From: Pseudomonas sp. dw_358
GTDB lineage: Bacteria > Pseudomonadota > Gammaproteobacteria > Pseudomonadales > Pseudomonadaceae
NCBI RefSeq assembly: GCF_018449655.1
Contig: NZ_JAAVUX010000007.1
Coordinates: 124,001 to 188,000, forward strand
Length of the DNA stretch: 64,000 bases
Direction of reading: 5' to 3'
Under the pieces are notes generated by a model, which had not been told where the DNA came from, made no database searches, and was given only the letters and a program-made list of their open reading frames with translations. This document shows positions 1 through 8,623 of the stretch, in pieces. Every line of letters begins with the position of its first letter. Position 1 is the stretch's first letter. Both the position numbers and the translations under genes were made by a program.

Positions 1-637
1 CATTGAGCGTCGCAAACTGCGCCGTGCTGGAGAAGGAACGCCCTTCGACATAGATCGGGTGCACCTTGTCGAACGCACGTACGCCATCGATACCGGCCTG
101 AGCGTTGGCCTTCCAGTACTTGTCGGCGTCGCCGTAAGGCTCGTTCATCAGGTCGTAGCCATGGGTGCCCGGGTTCTTCGCCCAGCGCTGGGCAACCCGC
201 TTCATCAGGTCCTGATAAGCCGAGGTCGGCACGGCCGGGGTGCCGATGATGTTCTGGCCATTGAACCGACCGTAGTTGTGGATATCGATGATCACCCCCA
301 TGTCCCGCGCGGCCGCCTGGGCCAGGAAGGTGTCGATGCGCTGGGCATAGACCGGGGCAAAATCGCCCATCAGTTTGGGTTGCAGGCGCTCCCAGAGGAT
401 CGAGAAACGGATCACCCGGATCCCGCCCTTCTGCCATTTGTTCAAATACGAAGCGTCGGGAAAGATGTAGTTGCGCCCTTCCACGCCCGGCAACGCGGTG
501 CCACCCCAACCCGCTGCGGCCACGTTCAGGTGGATCAGCGGTGCGCCCTTGCCGTCCGTCAACGGTTGCGCTGCGTATGCAGACGGTAGCGCAGCCCATG
601 CAGCCGCCAATACCATTGCTTTCATCAGGCTTTTCAT
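1..637 (-). CDS. Secreted GH5-type glycoside hydrolase (cellulase family), 5' part only
   Basis: The frame opens at an ATG preceded by AGGAGAG and runs off the left edge, giving the first 212 residues. Residues 1-22 look like a Sec signal peptide ending in SAYA, so the enzyme is probably periplasmic or secreted. The segments RFSILWERLQP (about 78-88), DIHNYGR (118-124) and DLMNEPY (162-168) match the TIM-barrel core of glycoside hydrolase family 5; E166 in NEP would be the acid/base. The nucleophile glutamate lies beyond the window. GH5 members cleave beta-1,4-glucans or related glycans; the exact substrate cannot be read from this part. No neighbour in the window suggests a role. Confidence 0.85.
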   Translation of the reverse strand, partial: MKSLMKAMVLAAAWAALPSAYAAQPLTDGKGAPLIHLNVAAAGWGGTALPGVEGRNYIFPDASYLNKWQKGGIRVIRFSILWERLQPKLMGDFAPVYAQRIDTFLAQAAARDMGVIIDIHNYGRFNGQNIIGTPAVPTSAYQDLMKRVAQRWAKNPGTHGYDLMNEPYGDADKYWKANAQAGIDGVRAFDKVHPIYVEGRSFSSTAQFATLN

Positions 638-1050
638 TCGATGCCTCTCCTGGTCTGCTTCGGTGCGCTCGTTTGCCAGCAGCTAAGACCATAGCCGTGA
701 CGGTTAGTGCGCACCCTGAGCCCGTCTGGGAGCTGCGCAAGGAGCAGAGCCCTGTGTTCACTCGATGCAGACGGGTCAAATCGTATCGGCCGTGGACAGG
801 AAACCTGAGCGGCGCCCGACGGATGCCATGTCGTCCGTGAGGCGCCAGGCGAATCTGGATGACAAACCCAACAGCTGACGCAACGCCGCCGCCGAGGTGT
901 TGGCTCGAAATCCCTTGCTCGCTTGGGATCGGTCGACAATGAGCATGGATCAATCATTCGGTCACATCCAGCCGCGCGACATGACAAAGACGTTTATGCT
1001 GTGGGCGGTTTTTCAATACCCCCGCTCGCCCTACCCCAGCCGGACGTCCC
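638..1050. other. Intergenic region, no gene seen
   Basis: This 413-base stretch separates the leftward hydrolase gene from a small rightward gene. It must carry the hydrolase promoter. Frames through it on both strands are rich in Arg, Cys and Pro and lack convincing ribosome sites, so I call no gene. I saw no clear terminator or repeat. Confidence 0.5.
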
Positions 1051-1293
1051 ATGACACCCAACGCAGAACGCTACAACCCCTCCACCGATTACGCCGACAA
1101 ACTGATTTCGCGCATCGGCCAGACACCCGCATGGATCGCCAAGCGTATCGGCGTGACCGACAAACGCATCAAGTACATTCTGGAGGGTGAACGCACAGTC
1201 AAGGGAGAGACCACGGCGATTCAGATGACCTATCCGGAGCAGTTTGCCCTGGAGTGTCTGGTGGCGGAGGCTCAGGCGTTGAAGGTTCGGTAA
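1051..1293 (+). CDS. Small HTH-like conserved protein (80 aa)
   Basis: This 80-residue protein has a central segment, roughly residues 20-50 (IGQTPAWIAKRIGVTDKRIK), that looks like a helix-turn-helix of the Cro/XRE kind: a helix with AWIAKRIGV, a turn, then a recognition-like helix. Small proteins like this are common in pseudomonads, but I know of no function. The upstream Shine-Dalgarno is poor, so the start is chosen from the protein N-terminus. It stands alone, with gaps of over 300 bases on both sides. DNA binding is inferred from the fold only. Confidence 0.7.
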   Translation: MTPNAERYNPSTDYADKLISRIGQTPAWIAKRIGVTDKRIKYILEGERTVKGETTAIQMTYPEQFALECLVAEAQALKVR

Positions 1294-1638
1294 GCGGCGC
1301 AGTGCATCGTTTGAAGACCTGAGGAATGCCATGAACCTGGCGATCAGACGGACAAGGATCGCTCCGCTGTCGGGTGCACGCTCGAGCGCTTTGCCATCGT
1401 GCGTTGGCTCGTCGGTTCATTCCATTACCATTGCCCAAATGGCTTGACGATTACAGGCGCGGGGCGTAGCCGAACGTGTGGGCGCAACCCTTGGGGCGAT
1501 GACATCACCGCGCAATTCTCTCGTACCCCATAAAAAAAACAGATAACTGCATAACCACTTCGCGGCCAGAGAAAAGTCGTTCCACGCTACTGTGGCATCA
1601 CAGCGCGCGAGCGTAATAAAAAAAAGAGAACACCGCCG
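1294..1638. other. Intergenic region, probable promoter of the transporter-amidohydrolase operon
   Basis: These 345 bases contain no convincing gene. The last 100 bases are AT-rich with A-runs near 1531-1538 and 1617-1626 and would hold the promoter and leader of the downstream MFS gene. An open frame on the other strand through here is a shadow of the transporter gene. Confidence 0.5.
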
Positions 1639-3015
1639 ATGAAGACCTCTAGTGCAATTGACGTCAAAGCCTGGATCGACTCCCGCTCGATTTCCCGTTA
1701 TCAATGGTTCGTCCTCGGGCTGTGCGCGTTGATTATCCTGTTCGACGGCTACGATGCCGCCGTCATGGGCTTCATTGCTCCCGCGCTGATGCACGACTGG
1801 GGCATGGCCCCGGCGCAGATGGGCGTGATCCTTGGTGCAGGGATGTTTGGCGTGGCGTTGGGCGCGCTGATTGCCGGGCCGTATTCCGACCGCCTGGGCC
1901 GCAAGCGTGTGTTGCTGGTTTCCGTGCTGTGTTTCGGGGTGTTCTGCCTGCTTAGCAGCTTTGCTCGCGGCCCCAATGAAATGGCCGTGTTGCGCTTCCT
2001 GACAGGGCTGGGGCTGGGCGCGGTGATGCCCAACTGCGTAACGCTGGTCTCGGAGTACATGCCGCAAGGTCGTCGCGGGCTGATGATCACCCTGATGTAT
2101 TGCGGCTTCAATATCGGCTCGGGCGCAGGCGGTTTCGTCGCGGCCGCCCTGTTGCCTGTCGGCGGCTGGAAAGCCGTGGTGATGCTCGGGGGGCTGTGCC
2201 CGCTGGCGATCATTCCTGTGCTGCTGTGGATGCTGCCCGAATCGGCCCTGTACATGGTGGTGCGCAACAAGTCCCAGGACAAGATTCGACACCTGCTGCA
2301 ACGCATGGGCGGCGTGTTCGAGCCCGCCACCCGCTTCGTCTTGCACACCCCGGCCATCGACAAGAAAGCCCAGGTTTTGAAACTGTTTTCCAACGGCTAT
2401 GCCCAAGGCACGCTGATGCTCTGGCTGACCTATTTCATGGGCCTGTTCGTGATTTATCTGCTCAATGGCTGGCTGCCCACCATCATGCGCACCAACGGGT
2501 TCAGCATGGAGAAAGCCGCCATCACGGCCGGCCTGTTCCAACTGGGCGGTACCTTGGGCGGCCTGCTGGTGGGGACGCTGATGGACCGTTTCCAGGCCAA
2601 GAAGCAGGTCATCGGCATGGCCTATCTGTTGGGCATGAGCTGCCTGCTGGCCGAAGGGATCTGCGACTTCGGGCCTTACTGGCTGGCGGTACTGGTATTT
2701 GTCAGCGGCGTCTGCGTGAATGGCGCACAGACCGGCCTGCAAGCCTTCTCGCCGAGCTTCTACCCCACCGAAATGCGTGCCACCGGGGTCAGCTGGATGC
2801 ATGGCATCGGGCGCAGCGGTGCGATCATCAGCTCGTCCATGGGCGGCCTGTTGCTGGGCGTGTTCCCGGGGACCACCAGCATCTTCATCGTGCTGTCGAT
2901 TCCGGCGTTCTGCGCGGCCATGGCGATCATCAACCACCGCAAGGCCAGCCCGGCCGTCACCCTCAAAGGTGCAGACAGCGACACACCCTTGCAGCTCAAT
3001 ACTTCAACTCAGTGA
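1639..3015 (+). CDS. MFS transporter, aromatic acid:H+ symporter type
   Basis: A 458-residue inner-membrane transporter with about 12 hydrophobic segments. The DGYD motif in the first membrane segment (residues 36-39) and the GPYSDRLGRKR loop after segment 2 are typical of the aromatic acid:H+ symporter (AAHS) branch of the major facilitator superfamily, which includes PcaK and BenK. The substrate is probably an aromatic or related carboxylate. It is followed after 7 bases by an amidohydrolase, so uptake and hydrolysis of one compound are likely coupled. AAGAGA lies upstream of the start. No regulator gene is adjacent. Substrate assignment is inference. Confidence 0.88.
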   Translation: MKTSSAIDVKAWIDSRSISRYQWFVLGLCALIILFDGYDAAVMGFIAPALMHDWGMAPAQMGVILGAGMFGVALGALIAGPYSDRLGRKRVLLVSVLCFGVFCLLSSFARGPNEMAVLRFLTGLGLGAVMPNCVTLVSEYMPQGRRGLMITLMYCGFNIGSGAGGFVAAALLPVGGWKAVVMLGGLCPLAIIPVLLWMLPESALYMVVRNKSQDKIRHLLQRMGGVFEPATRFVLHTPAIDKKAQVLKLFSNGYAQGTLMLWLTYFMGLFVIYLLNGWLPTIMRTNGFSMEKAAITAGLFQLGGTLGGLLVGTLMDRFQAKKQVIGMAYLLGMSCLLAEGICDFGPYWLAVLVFVSGVCVNGAQTGLQAFSPSFYPTEMRATGVSWMHGIGRSGAIISSSMGGLLLGVFPGTTSIFIVLSIPAFCAAMAIINHRKASPAVTLKGADSDTPLQLNTSTQ

Positions 3016-3022
3016 GCCCTAC

Positions 3023-3856
3023 ATGAGCGTCATGACCCAACCCAAGATCGACTGTCACCATCACTTGTTCGACCCGGTGCATTACCCCTACGTGGCCGAT
3101 ACGGCGTATCGGCCCGAGGGCCACGAGCTGGGGACGGTGCAGCAATACCGGGCGGTCATGCAGGCGTACAACATTCAACACTCGCTGATCGTCGGGCCGA
3201 CATCGGGCTATAACACCGACAACCGCTGCCTGCTGGCGGCGATCGCCGAGCATCCGACAAGGTTTCGCGGAATCGCCGTGGCGCCCCTGGATATCGGCAG
3301 CGATGCGCTGGCAACCCTCAAAGCCCAGGGCGTGGTCGGCATTGCCCTGAACGTGGCCATGCTGGGCACCGCGCGCTTCGCTGACATCGATGGCTTGATG
3401 GGGCGCCTGGCCGAACTGGAGCTGCTGGCGCAGATCCAGGTGCTGGACGACCAGCTACCAGACCTGATGCCGTTGCTCAAACGCACCCACACCCGTTTGC
3501 TGATCGACCACAGTGGCCGTCCGGATGTGGGCGCCGGCCTTGGGCAACCGGCCTTCCAGGCCTTGCTGGCGCTGGCCGGGCACGGCCGCACTTACGTCAA
3601 GCTGTCCGGCCTGTCGAAGTTCTCTCGCCAACCGTACCCCTATGCCGATGGCCAGCCGTACCTGCAAGCCCTGCTCGAGGCATTCGGCGCGGAGCACTGC
3701 ATGTGGGGTTCGGACTGGCCATTCTTGCGGGCCACCGAACGCATGGACATCGGCAGCTTGCTGCTACTGGTGGAACAGCTGATCCCATCGGCCCGACAGC
3801 GTGAGCAGGTGCTATGGGACACGCCGCGGCAGCTGTTCGGGTTCACCGATCACTGA
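3023..3856 (+). CDS. Amidohydrolase family protein (2-pyrone-4,6-dicarboxylate hydrolase-like)
   Basis: A 277-residue TIM-barrel hydrolase of the amidohydrolase-2 family. Near the N-terminus DCHHHLFDP (10-18) gives the paired histidines, LIDHSGRPD lies mid-protein, and GSDWPF near residue 230 carries the aspartate expected to activate water. This layout matches LigI-like lactonases and other dicarboxylate or lactone hydrolases. The ATG at 3023 is 7 bases after the transporter stop, so the two are co-transcribed. The pair suggests import and hydrolysis of an aromatic-derived lactone, but the substrate is not determined by the sequence. Confidence 0.82.
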   Translation: MSVMTQPKIDCHHHLFDPVHYPYVADTAYRPEGHELGTVQQYRAVMQAYNIQHSLIVGPTSGYNTDNRCLLAAIAEHPTRFRGIAVAPLDIGSDALATLKAQGVVGIALNVAMLGTARFADIDGLMGRLAELELLAQIQVLDDQLPDLMPLLKRTHTRLLIDHSGRPDVGAGLGQPAFQALLALAGHGRTYVKLSGLSKFSRQPYPYADGQPYLQALLEAFGAEHCMWGSDWPFLRATERMDIGSLLLLVEQLIPSARQREQVLWDTPRQLFGFTDH

Positions 3857-3864
3857 GCGCTCGA

Positions 3865-4290
3865 TCAGCTCGCCACACCCAGAATGATGTGCGACGCCTT
3901 GATCACCGCGGTCACTGCCACACCCGGCGCCAGCCCCAGCTCCTCGGCGGCGGCGCGGGTGACAACAGAGAAAACTTCCGCGCCGCTGGGCAGCTGCACC
4001 ACGACTTCGTCGTTCACCGCGCCTTCGATCACCCGCGACACCGTGCCTTCCAGGCAGTTGCGCGCCGACAGGCGATAGCCGCCCGCATCTGTCATCAGCA
4101 TGACCCAAGGCGCCTTGATCAGCGCCACGGCGTCTTTGCCCACAACCAACCCCAGGCTCTGGACACTGGCCATCGTGACCACCGCAACCAGCTTTTCGCC
4201 GCCAAAGGTCAGTTCGACCTCGGCATTCACGGCGCCGGGCAGCACTTGGCTGATGGTGCCTTTGAAAACGTTACGGGCGCTGACTTTCAT
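3865..4290 (-). CDS. Molbindin-type molybdopterin/molybdate-binding protein with two Mop domains
   Basis: A 141-residue cytoplasmic protein made of two tandem Mop/TOBE repeats. The repeats begin with SARNVFKGTI (residues 4-13) and SARNCLEGTV (about 74-83), a Mop signature seen in ModE and molbindins. Such proteins bind molybdate or tungstate oxyanions and act in storage or homeostasis. There is no ATPase or HTH domain, so it is not ModC or ModE itself. I use the ATG at 4290; an in-frame TTG at 4323 would add 11 residues that do not match the family. It converges on the amidohydrolase gene with an 8-base gap. Confidence 0.88.
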   Translation of the reverse strand: MKVSARNVFKGTISQVLPGAVNAEVELTFGGEKLVAVVTMASVQSLGLVVGKDAVALIKAPWVMLMTDAGGYRLSARNCLEGTVSRVIEGAVNDEVVVQLPSGAEVFSVVTRAAAEELGLAPGVAVTAVIKASHIILGVAS

Positions 4291-4660
4291 AGGAGGGATC
4301 CTTATTGCCGAGAATGGCGGCAAGGATCCCCGCGAGCGTTATGTAGTTACCAGCCCAACGCCCGAAACGCTCAAGCCTTGATATAGACCCAGGCCGAGTA
4401 CACCGACGCCAGTTGCACGGACACCCGCGGGTAATCCGCGACTTTGCAGGCGTTGATGGCGGCGCCGGCGGACGCTGTCAAAGTGCTGACACACATAGTT
4501 TCAGCCGTTACAACCCGCTCTAAAATACCCATAGAATGGCGCCACAATCCGTCTTTCCAATCGCGCAACAGACAGGGTTATCGTGATGCTCATCAATGAG
4601 TCTTTGACCTTAGGGTCGTTCACGAAGATCCTCAACCCATCCAACCCATCGAGGTGTGCC
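4291..4660. other. Intergenic region before cynS
   Basis: This region holds the divergent promoters of the molbindin and cyanase genes. It contains a small minus-strand open frame (4371-4568) without a good ribosome site, which I do not call. No cynR or cynT homologue lies in it or nearby. Confidence 0.45.
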
Positions 4661-5128
4661 ATGCCCCACAGCAATAGCTCCAAGACGCCGCGCCAAGCCC
4701 TGACTGAACGCGTTCTGCTGGCCAAGACCGCCAGGAACCTGACCTGGGCCGGGCTCGCCGAAGGCACGGGTTTGAGCGTGGTCTACGTGACCGCCGCCTT
4801 GCTTGGCCAGCACCCGCTGCCGGAGGCGGTGGCCGAAGTGGTTGCCGAACGCCTCGGGCTGGACGCCGGCGCCGTGGCCGAGCTCAAGACCATTCCGCTG
4901 CGCGGCAACGCCGAGGACGTCTCCCATGACCCGACCATCTACCGTTTCCACGAAATGGTGCAGGTCTATGGCACCACCTTGAAGGCGCTGGTGCACGAGC
5001 AGTTCGGCGATGGCATCATCAGTGCGATCAATTTCAAGCTGGACATCCAGAAAGTCGAAGACCCGGAAGGCGGGTCGCGCGCGATCATTACCCTGGACGG
5101 CAAATTTCTGCCCTACCGGCCTTTCTGA
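4661..5128 (+). CDS. cynS: Cyanate hydratase (cyanase)
   Basis: A 155-residue protein matching cyanase over its full length. It converts cyanate and bicarbonate to ammonia and CO2, detoxifying cyanate or supplying nitrogen. The catalytic residues are R95, E98 (in [11 protein letters not shown]) and S121 (in GIISAINFK), corresponding to Arg96, Glu99 and Ser122 of the E. coli decamer. The N-terminal half is the helical HTH-like bundle and the C-terminus ends in the expected [10 protein letters not shown]. The ATG at 4661 has GAGGTG upstream. A DUF1348 gene follows after 12 bases, probably in the same transcript. No carbonic anhydrase (cynT) is adjacent. Confidence 0.96.
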   Translation: MPHSNSSKTPRQALTERVLLAKTARNLTWAGLAEGTGLSVVYVTAALLGQHPLPEAVAEVVAERLGLDAGAVAELKTIPLRGNAEDVSHDPTIYRFHEMVQVYGTTLKALVHEQFGDGIISAINFKLDIQKVEDPEGGSRAIITLDGKFLPYRPF

Positions 5129-5140
5129 GGACACCCCACC

Positions 5141-5614
5141 ATGGCTGAAGAAAAACGCTTGCCACTGCCGCCCTTCACGTTAGAGACCGCTATCCAGAAA
5201 GTCCGTGGCGCCGAGGACGGCTGGAACTCCCGCGACGCCGCGAAAGTGGCGCTGGCCTATACCGAGGACACCTATTGGCGTAACCGCAGCGAGTTCATCG
5301 AAGGGCGCGCCCAGGCCCAGGCGTTCCTCGAACGCAAGTGGCGCAAGGAGCTGGACTACCGACTGATCAAGGAACTCTGGGCCTTTGCCGACAACCGCAT
5401 CGCCGTACGGTACGCCTATGAATGGCATGATGACTCCGGCAACTGGTTTCGCTCCTATGGCAACGAGAACTGGGAGTTCGCTGCCAACGGCTTGATGCAG
5501 CGGCGTTTTGCGTGCATCAATGACCTGCCGATCAGCGAGTCCGAGCGCCGCTACCACTGGCCGCTGGGAAGGCGCCCCGACGATCATCCGGGGCTGAGCG
5601 ATCTGGGCCTTTGA
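5141..5614 (+). CDS. DUF1348 / SnoaL-like (NTF2 fold) protein
   Basis: A 157-residue protein with the DUF1348 pattern: [34 protein letters not shown] and a C-terminal [13 protein letters not shown]. Members have the NTF2-like cone fold and are often linked to stress or small-molecule metabolism, without an established reaction. It starts 12 bases after cynS and is probably co-transcribed with it. I cannot name a substrate. The WRNRSEF segment in the pocket region is conserved in the family, which argues for an enzymatic or ligand-binding role. Confidence 0.85.
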   Translation: MAEEKRLPLPPFTLETAIQKVRGAEDGWNSRDAAKVALAYTEDTYWRNRSEFIEGRAQAQAFLERKWRKELDYRLIKELWAFADNRIAVRYAYEWHDDSGNWFRSYGNENWEFAANGLMQRRFACINDLPISESERRYHWPLGRRPDDHPGLSDLGL

Positions 5615-5708
5615 TGCGCCATTGCCCCGCCGAGACTGTTACCCTGTGCGCCGGTTTCAAGGCGCAAGACGAAGTTGATCCAGGGTTTTCAAGACGAGTG
5701 CAACGCAA

Positions 5709-5870
5709 ATGAATCGCCGCAAAAAGATCCAGCAGCTGTTGAAAGCCCATGCCAGGAAGGCCAGCGCCAAACTGGCGCCGGCCAGCAAGTCGAAATACAT
5801 CAGCAAGGCCGACCGCCTGAAGCTGGCGGAGCAAGCGGGCGACGAGCCCATTGTGACGTCTGATCAGTGA
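5709..5870 (+). CDS. DUF2986 small basic protein (53 aa)
   Basis: A 53-residue lysine-rich protein starting MNRRKKIQQLLKAHARKA, the pattern of DUF2986, a small family in pseudomonads and vibrios of unknown function. Residues 1-30 are strongly basic and helical in appearance, and the C-terminus is acidic. The Shine-Dalgarno is weak. It ends 1 base before the stop of the convergent DUF1615 gene. The call rests on the N-terminal pattern and the intact frame. Confidence 0.75.
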   Translation: MNRRKKIQQLLKAHARKASAKLAPASKSKYISKADRLKLAEQAGDEPIVTSDQ

Positions 5871-5871
5871 G

Positions 5872-6957
5872 CTAACGTGCCCGCGCGACGCACCGCACCC
5901 GACGCTCGTCCACGCGCTGGGCGTACCAGGCCGTGGTCAGGTGGCGAGTGATCTTCGGGCTCTCCAGGGTGATGCCGGGCAGGATCGCCCGTGGCAGCGG
6001 CCGCCCTGCCACCTGGTCGGCCAGCTCGAACACCCGCTGATAGACTTGGGTATCTTCAAAGTCCAGCTGTTCACCCTTGGCCAGCGCCCGCTGGATCTCG
6101 TTGTTGCTCATGTTCAGCCGTGAACCCAGCGAGCGCACGGCCATCTCGGTGTGCCCCGGGGAGTTGGATGAGTAGTCGACCAGATCGCCGTCCAGCGCCA
6201 GCCGCATCTTCACCAACCGGTTGAGCGCCGCCTGAAATGCCGCATTGCGGCTGGCGTACCAGCCGGCGTTGAAGTCGGCGAAACGGTACAGGGCGTGGGT
6301 GTAATGGGCCGGGTAGCCCAGCAGATGGACCGTGCCGTAGTACACGCCGCCACGCCGGCTGAACACTTCCTGGCGCACCGTGCCCTGGTGGGGATAGGGG
6401 TAGCGACGGGCGTTGCGCTCGGCAAAGTCCACCGCCACCTGCATGGGGCCGGCGGTGTGCACCGGATTGAAGTTGCCAAACAACTGCTGGCCCAGGGGCA
6501 CCATGCCGATGAAGTCGTCGAATACGGCGCTGAGCTCGCGTTCCGAATGCACCGCATTGATACGCTGAGCGTAAGTCTTGCCAGTGGGAGACGTGAGGTC
6601 CAGGGCAGCGCTGACCAGAAAGGCCGGAACATGCAGGCGTGCCGCGCGGCGGTCGATTTCTGCACGTGCGATGCGGCCCAGCCCGGCCACTTGCGGGTCA
6701 GCCTCGAAGTTGGATTCCTGTTCGATGACGGCGATGACCGAGCACAGGTTATCGGTGCTGGGATCCAGCCCCTGCGCCTGGAACGCCACCTGAATGTCCC
6801 CGGCCCACCCTTGGCGATCACTGGCCGAGGGCGGCAGCAGGCGCAGGACAGCGGCCCGCACCTGCTCCGGCGTGGCGGGTGGGGTCTGCGGCTGATGGCT
6901 GCAAGCGGCCATGGCGAACGCCCCCAGAATCAGCGCCAGCGACTTGAACGGGCTCAA
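5872..6957 (-). CDS. DUF1615 lipoprotein
   Basis: A 361-residue protein with a lipoprotein signal: a hydrophobic stretch followed by AMAAC, giving a lipidated C19. The body matches DUF1615, with AVIEQESNFEADP around residue 85-97. That segment resembles the glutamate-containing helix of lytic transglycosylases, so peptidoglycan binding or cleavage is possible but unproven. It probably sits in the periplasm anchored to a membrane. Its start overlaps the stop of trmK by 4 bases (ATGA), so the two are translationally coupled even though they work in different compartments. Confidence 0.85.
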   Translation of the reverse strand: MSPFKSLALILGAFAMAACSHQPQTPPATPEQVRAAVLRLLPPSASDRQGWAGDIQVAFQAQGLDPSTDNLCSVIAVIEQESNFEADPQVAGLGRIARAEIDRRAARLHVPAFLVSAALDLTSPTGKTYAQRINAVHSERELSAVFDDFIGMVPLGQQLFGNFNPVHTAGPMQVAVDFAERNARRYPYPHQGTVRQEVFSRRGGVYYGTVHLLGYPAHYTHALYRFADFNAGWYASRNAAFQAALNRLVKMRLALDGDLVDYSSNSPGHTEMAVRSLGSRLNMSNNEIQRALAKGEQLDFEDTQVYQRVFELADQVAGRPLPRAILPGITLESPKITRHLTTAWYAQRVDERRVRCVARAR

Positions 6958-7676
6958 TGACTCACCTGACCCGCGCCGCCTTCATCAAGCACCCCCCTGA
7001 TCCAGTCAACCTCACGGATGAGGTCCTGCCTTCTCGCCTCGACGTCGGCCTGTGGCCGCTCGGCAAAATGCGCCAGGGTCTTGAGTTTCAGCCGTAGCCG
7101 ACGCTGCCACTTGGCCAGAAACGCCGGGCTGCGCGCATGGAGCTGTAGCGGGCCGAAGTACAATTCCCGGGCACTGTACGGCACAGGGCCCGTTCGCTCG
7201 GCGACGATGATCTCGTAATCGAAGCGTCCTTCGCGCAACACGTCCTCGGCAACAATACGGTAGTCATGCGTCATCAGCCATTGACGCAACGGTTGCTCGC
7301 CGCCATTGGGCTGCAAAATCAGTCGCTCGCCACCCCTCAAGCGCGCCTGGCCGATGTCGAGAATGTCGCGGATGGTTTCCCCGCCCATGCCGCACAGGCT
7401 GATCACCGTGATCCCGTCGTGCGGCTCGACCGCTGCGAGACCGTCAGCCAGACGCACCTGAACGCGCCCCTCCAGTTCACGCTCGCGCACCGTGCGCTGC
7501 GCTGCCCGAAACGGCGTCGCCGCCACTTCCCCGGCCACCGCCCAGGCAATCACCCCGCGCTGTATCAGGGCCACCGGCAGGTAAGCGTGATCCGAGCCGA
7601 CATCCGCCAGCCGCGCACCGGAAGGCACATGGGCGGCGACACCTTGCAGGCGAGTGGAGAGGGTGTGTTCGTTCAA
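6954..7676 (-). CDS. trmK: tRNA (adenine-22-N1)-methyltransferase
   Basis: A 240-residue cytoplasmic class I methyltransferase of the TrmK family. The SAM-binding loop LADVGSDHAYLP lies at about residues 23-34 and ISLCGMGGETI further on is the TrmK signature. TrmK methylates N1 of A22 in the tRNA D-loop region. I chose a TTG start at 7676 (TTG-AAC-GAA-CAC), because the protein from there begins like other pseudomonad TrmKs and AGAGG lies about 7 bases upstream. An ATG at 7784 would add 36 unlikely residues. It is followed by the overlapping DUF1615 gene. Confidence 0.85.
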   Translation of the reverse strand: MNEHTLSTRLQGVAAHVPSGARLADVGSDHAYLPVALIQRGVIAWAVAGEVAATPFRAAQRTVRERELEGRVQVRLADGLAAVEPHDGITVISLCGMGGETIRDILDIGQARLRGGERLILQPNGGEQPLRQWLMTHDYRIVAEDVLREGRFDYEIIVAERTGPVPYSARELYFGPLQLHARSPAFLAKWQRRLRLKLKTLAHFAERPQADVEARRQDLIREVDWIRGVLDEGGAGQVSH

Positions 7677-7799
7677 TCGAGAGCCTCTGCGGACCAGTGA
7701 CGTATGGCCTGGAAGGCAAACGTAGACGCGCGACTGTGGCAAATAAAAACGCCCATGACAAATACCGCTGGGTCGCACCTGCACGTCTGCGCCTGTGTA

Positions 7800-8519
7800 T
7801 CAATCTCCTGAACGCGTCAAATCGCCCCCCAACACCCTGATCTGCCGCCCCGCTTCATCAAAGTTGTCCGCCGCCAACCACACTTCGAACGCGGTCTTGC
7901 GTGCCTCCCACTCACTGTCGATGACGGAAAACCATGCCGTGTCCCGGGTGCGCCCCTTGTACATTACGGCCTGGCGGAAGATCCCTTCGAAGCTCAAGCC
8001 CAGTCGCAGCGCGGCCTTGCGTGACGGGGCGTTGAGGGCGTCGCACTTCCATTCGTAGCGCCGATAGCCCAGTTCGTCGAAAGCAAATTTCATCAGCAGG
8101 TACTGGGCCTCGGTGGACATCGGTGTGCGCTTCATCAAGGGCGAGAAGGTGACGTTGCCGACCTCGATCACGCCGTTGTTGACGTCGATACGCATCAACG
8201 ACAGGGTGCCGACTGCCTGGTCGGTGGCTTGGTCGATCACGGCCCAGTGCTGGGGGTCGCTGGATGCGGCGGCGGCCTGGGCGTAACTCAAATAGTTGGG
8301 GAAATCCGCGAAGGGTCCGACAAACAGATAGGTCCAGTCGCTGCCGTCAGGCATCTGCCGGTAGGCGTCGTACAGCTGCTGTGCATGTTTTGCCGGGTCC
8401 AGGGGTTCGAGGCGGCACGTGCGGCCCTGCAGCACCTGGCGGGGGGGATGCTGGCGCGGTGTCCAGCCGTTCATGGCAGCGCCGATGGGTTGCCCGTAAC
8501 CGTTGAGAAGTGTCGACAC
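7800..8519 (-). CDS. GNAT N-acetyltransferase (RimJ/RimL type)
   Basis: A 239-residue cytoplasmic acetyltransferase. GRTCRLEPLDPAKHA near the N-terminus and the segment RRYEWKCDALNAPSRKAALRLGLSFEGIFRQ in the C-terminal half are typical of RimJ/RimL-like GNATs, where the last part binds acetyl-CoA. The substrate may be a protein N-terminus or a small amine. I use the GTG at 8519, which has AAAAGG about 9 bases upstream; a TTG at 8573 is a less likely start. It lies 123 bases upstream of trmK and could be separately transcribed. Confidence 0.85.
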   Translation of the reverse strand: MSTLLNGYGQPIGAAMNGWTPRQHPPRQVLQGRTCRLEPLDPAKHAQQLYDAYRQMPDGSDWTYLFVGPFADFPNYLSYAQAAAASSDPQHWAVIDQATDQAVGTLSLMRIDVNNGVIEVGNVTFSPLMKRTPMSTEAQYLLMKFAFDELGYRRYEWKCDALNAPSRKAALRLGLSFEGIFRQAVMYKGRTRDTAWFSVIDSEWEARKTAFEVWLAADNFDEAGRQIRVLGGDLTRSGD

Positions 8520-8623
8520 GAGGAGGCCTTTTGAGTCCGCAGAGAAAGTCTGCCTGCAGATTAGGGCGGCCAATGGACTAAAGAAAGAGCCATTTCAAAG
8601 GATTCTCAGTGGACCAATCCTGA

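Noticed and set aside
1417..2937. 506-residue minus-strand frame
   Set aside because: It is a His/Gln/Arg-rich antisense shadow of the MFS gene, with no domain and no ribosome site.
4371..4568. 65-residue minus-strand frame upstream of cynS
   Set aside because: No convincing ribosome site, and no recognisable domain; it overlaps the cynS promoter region.
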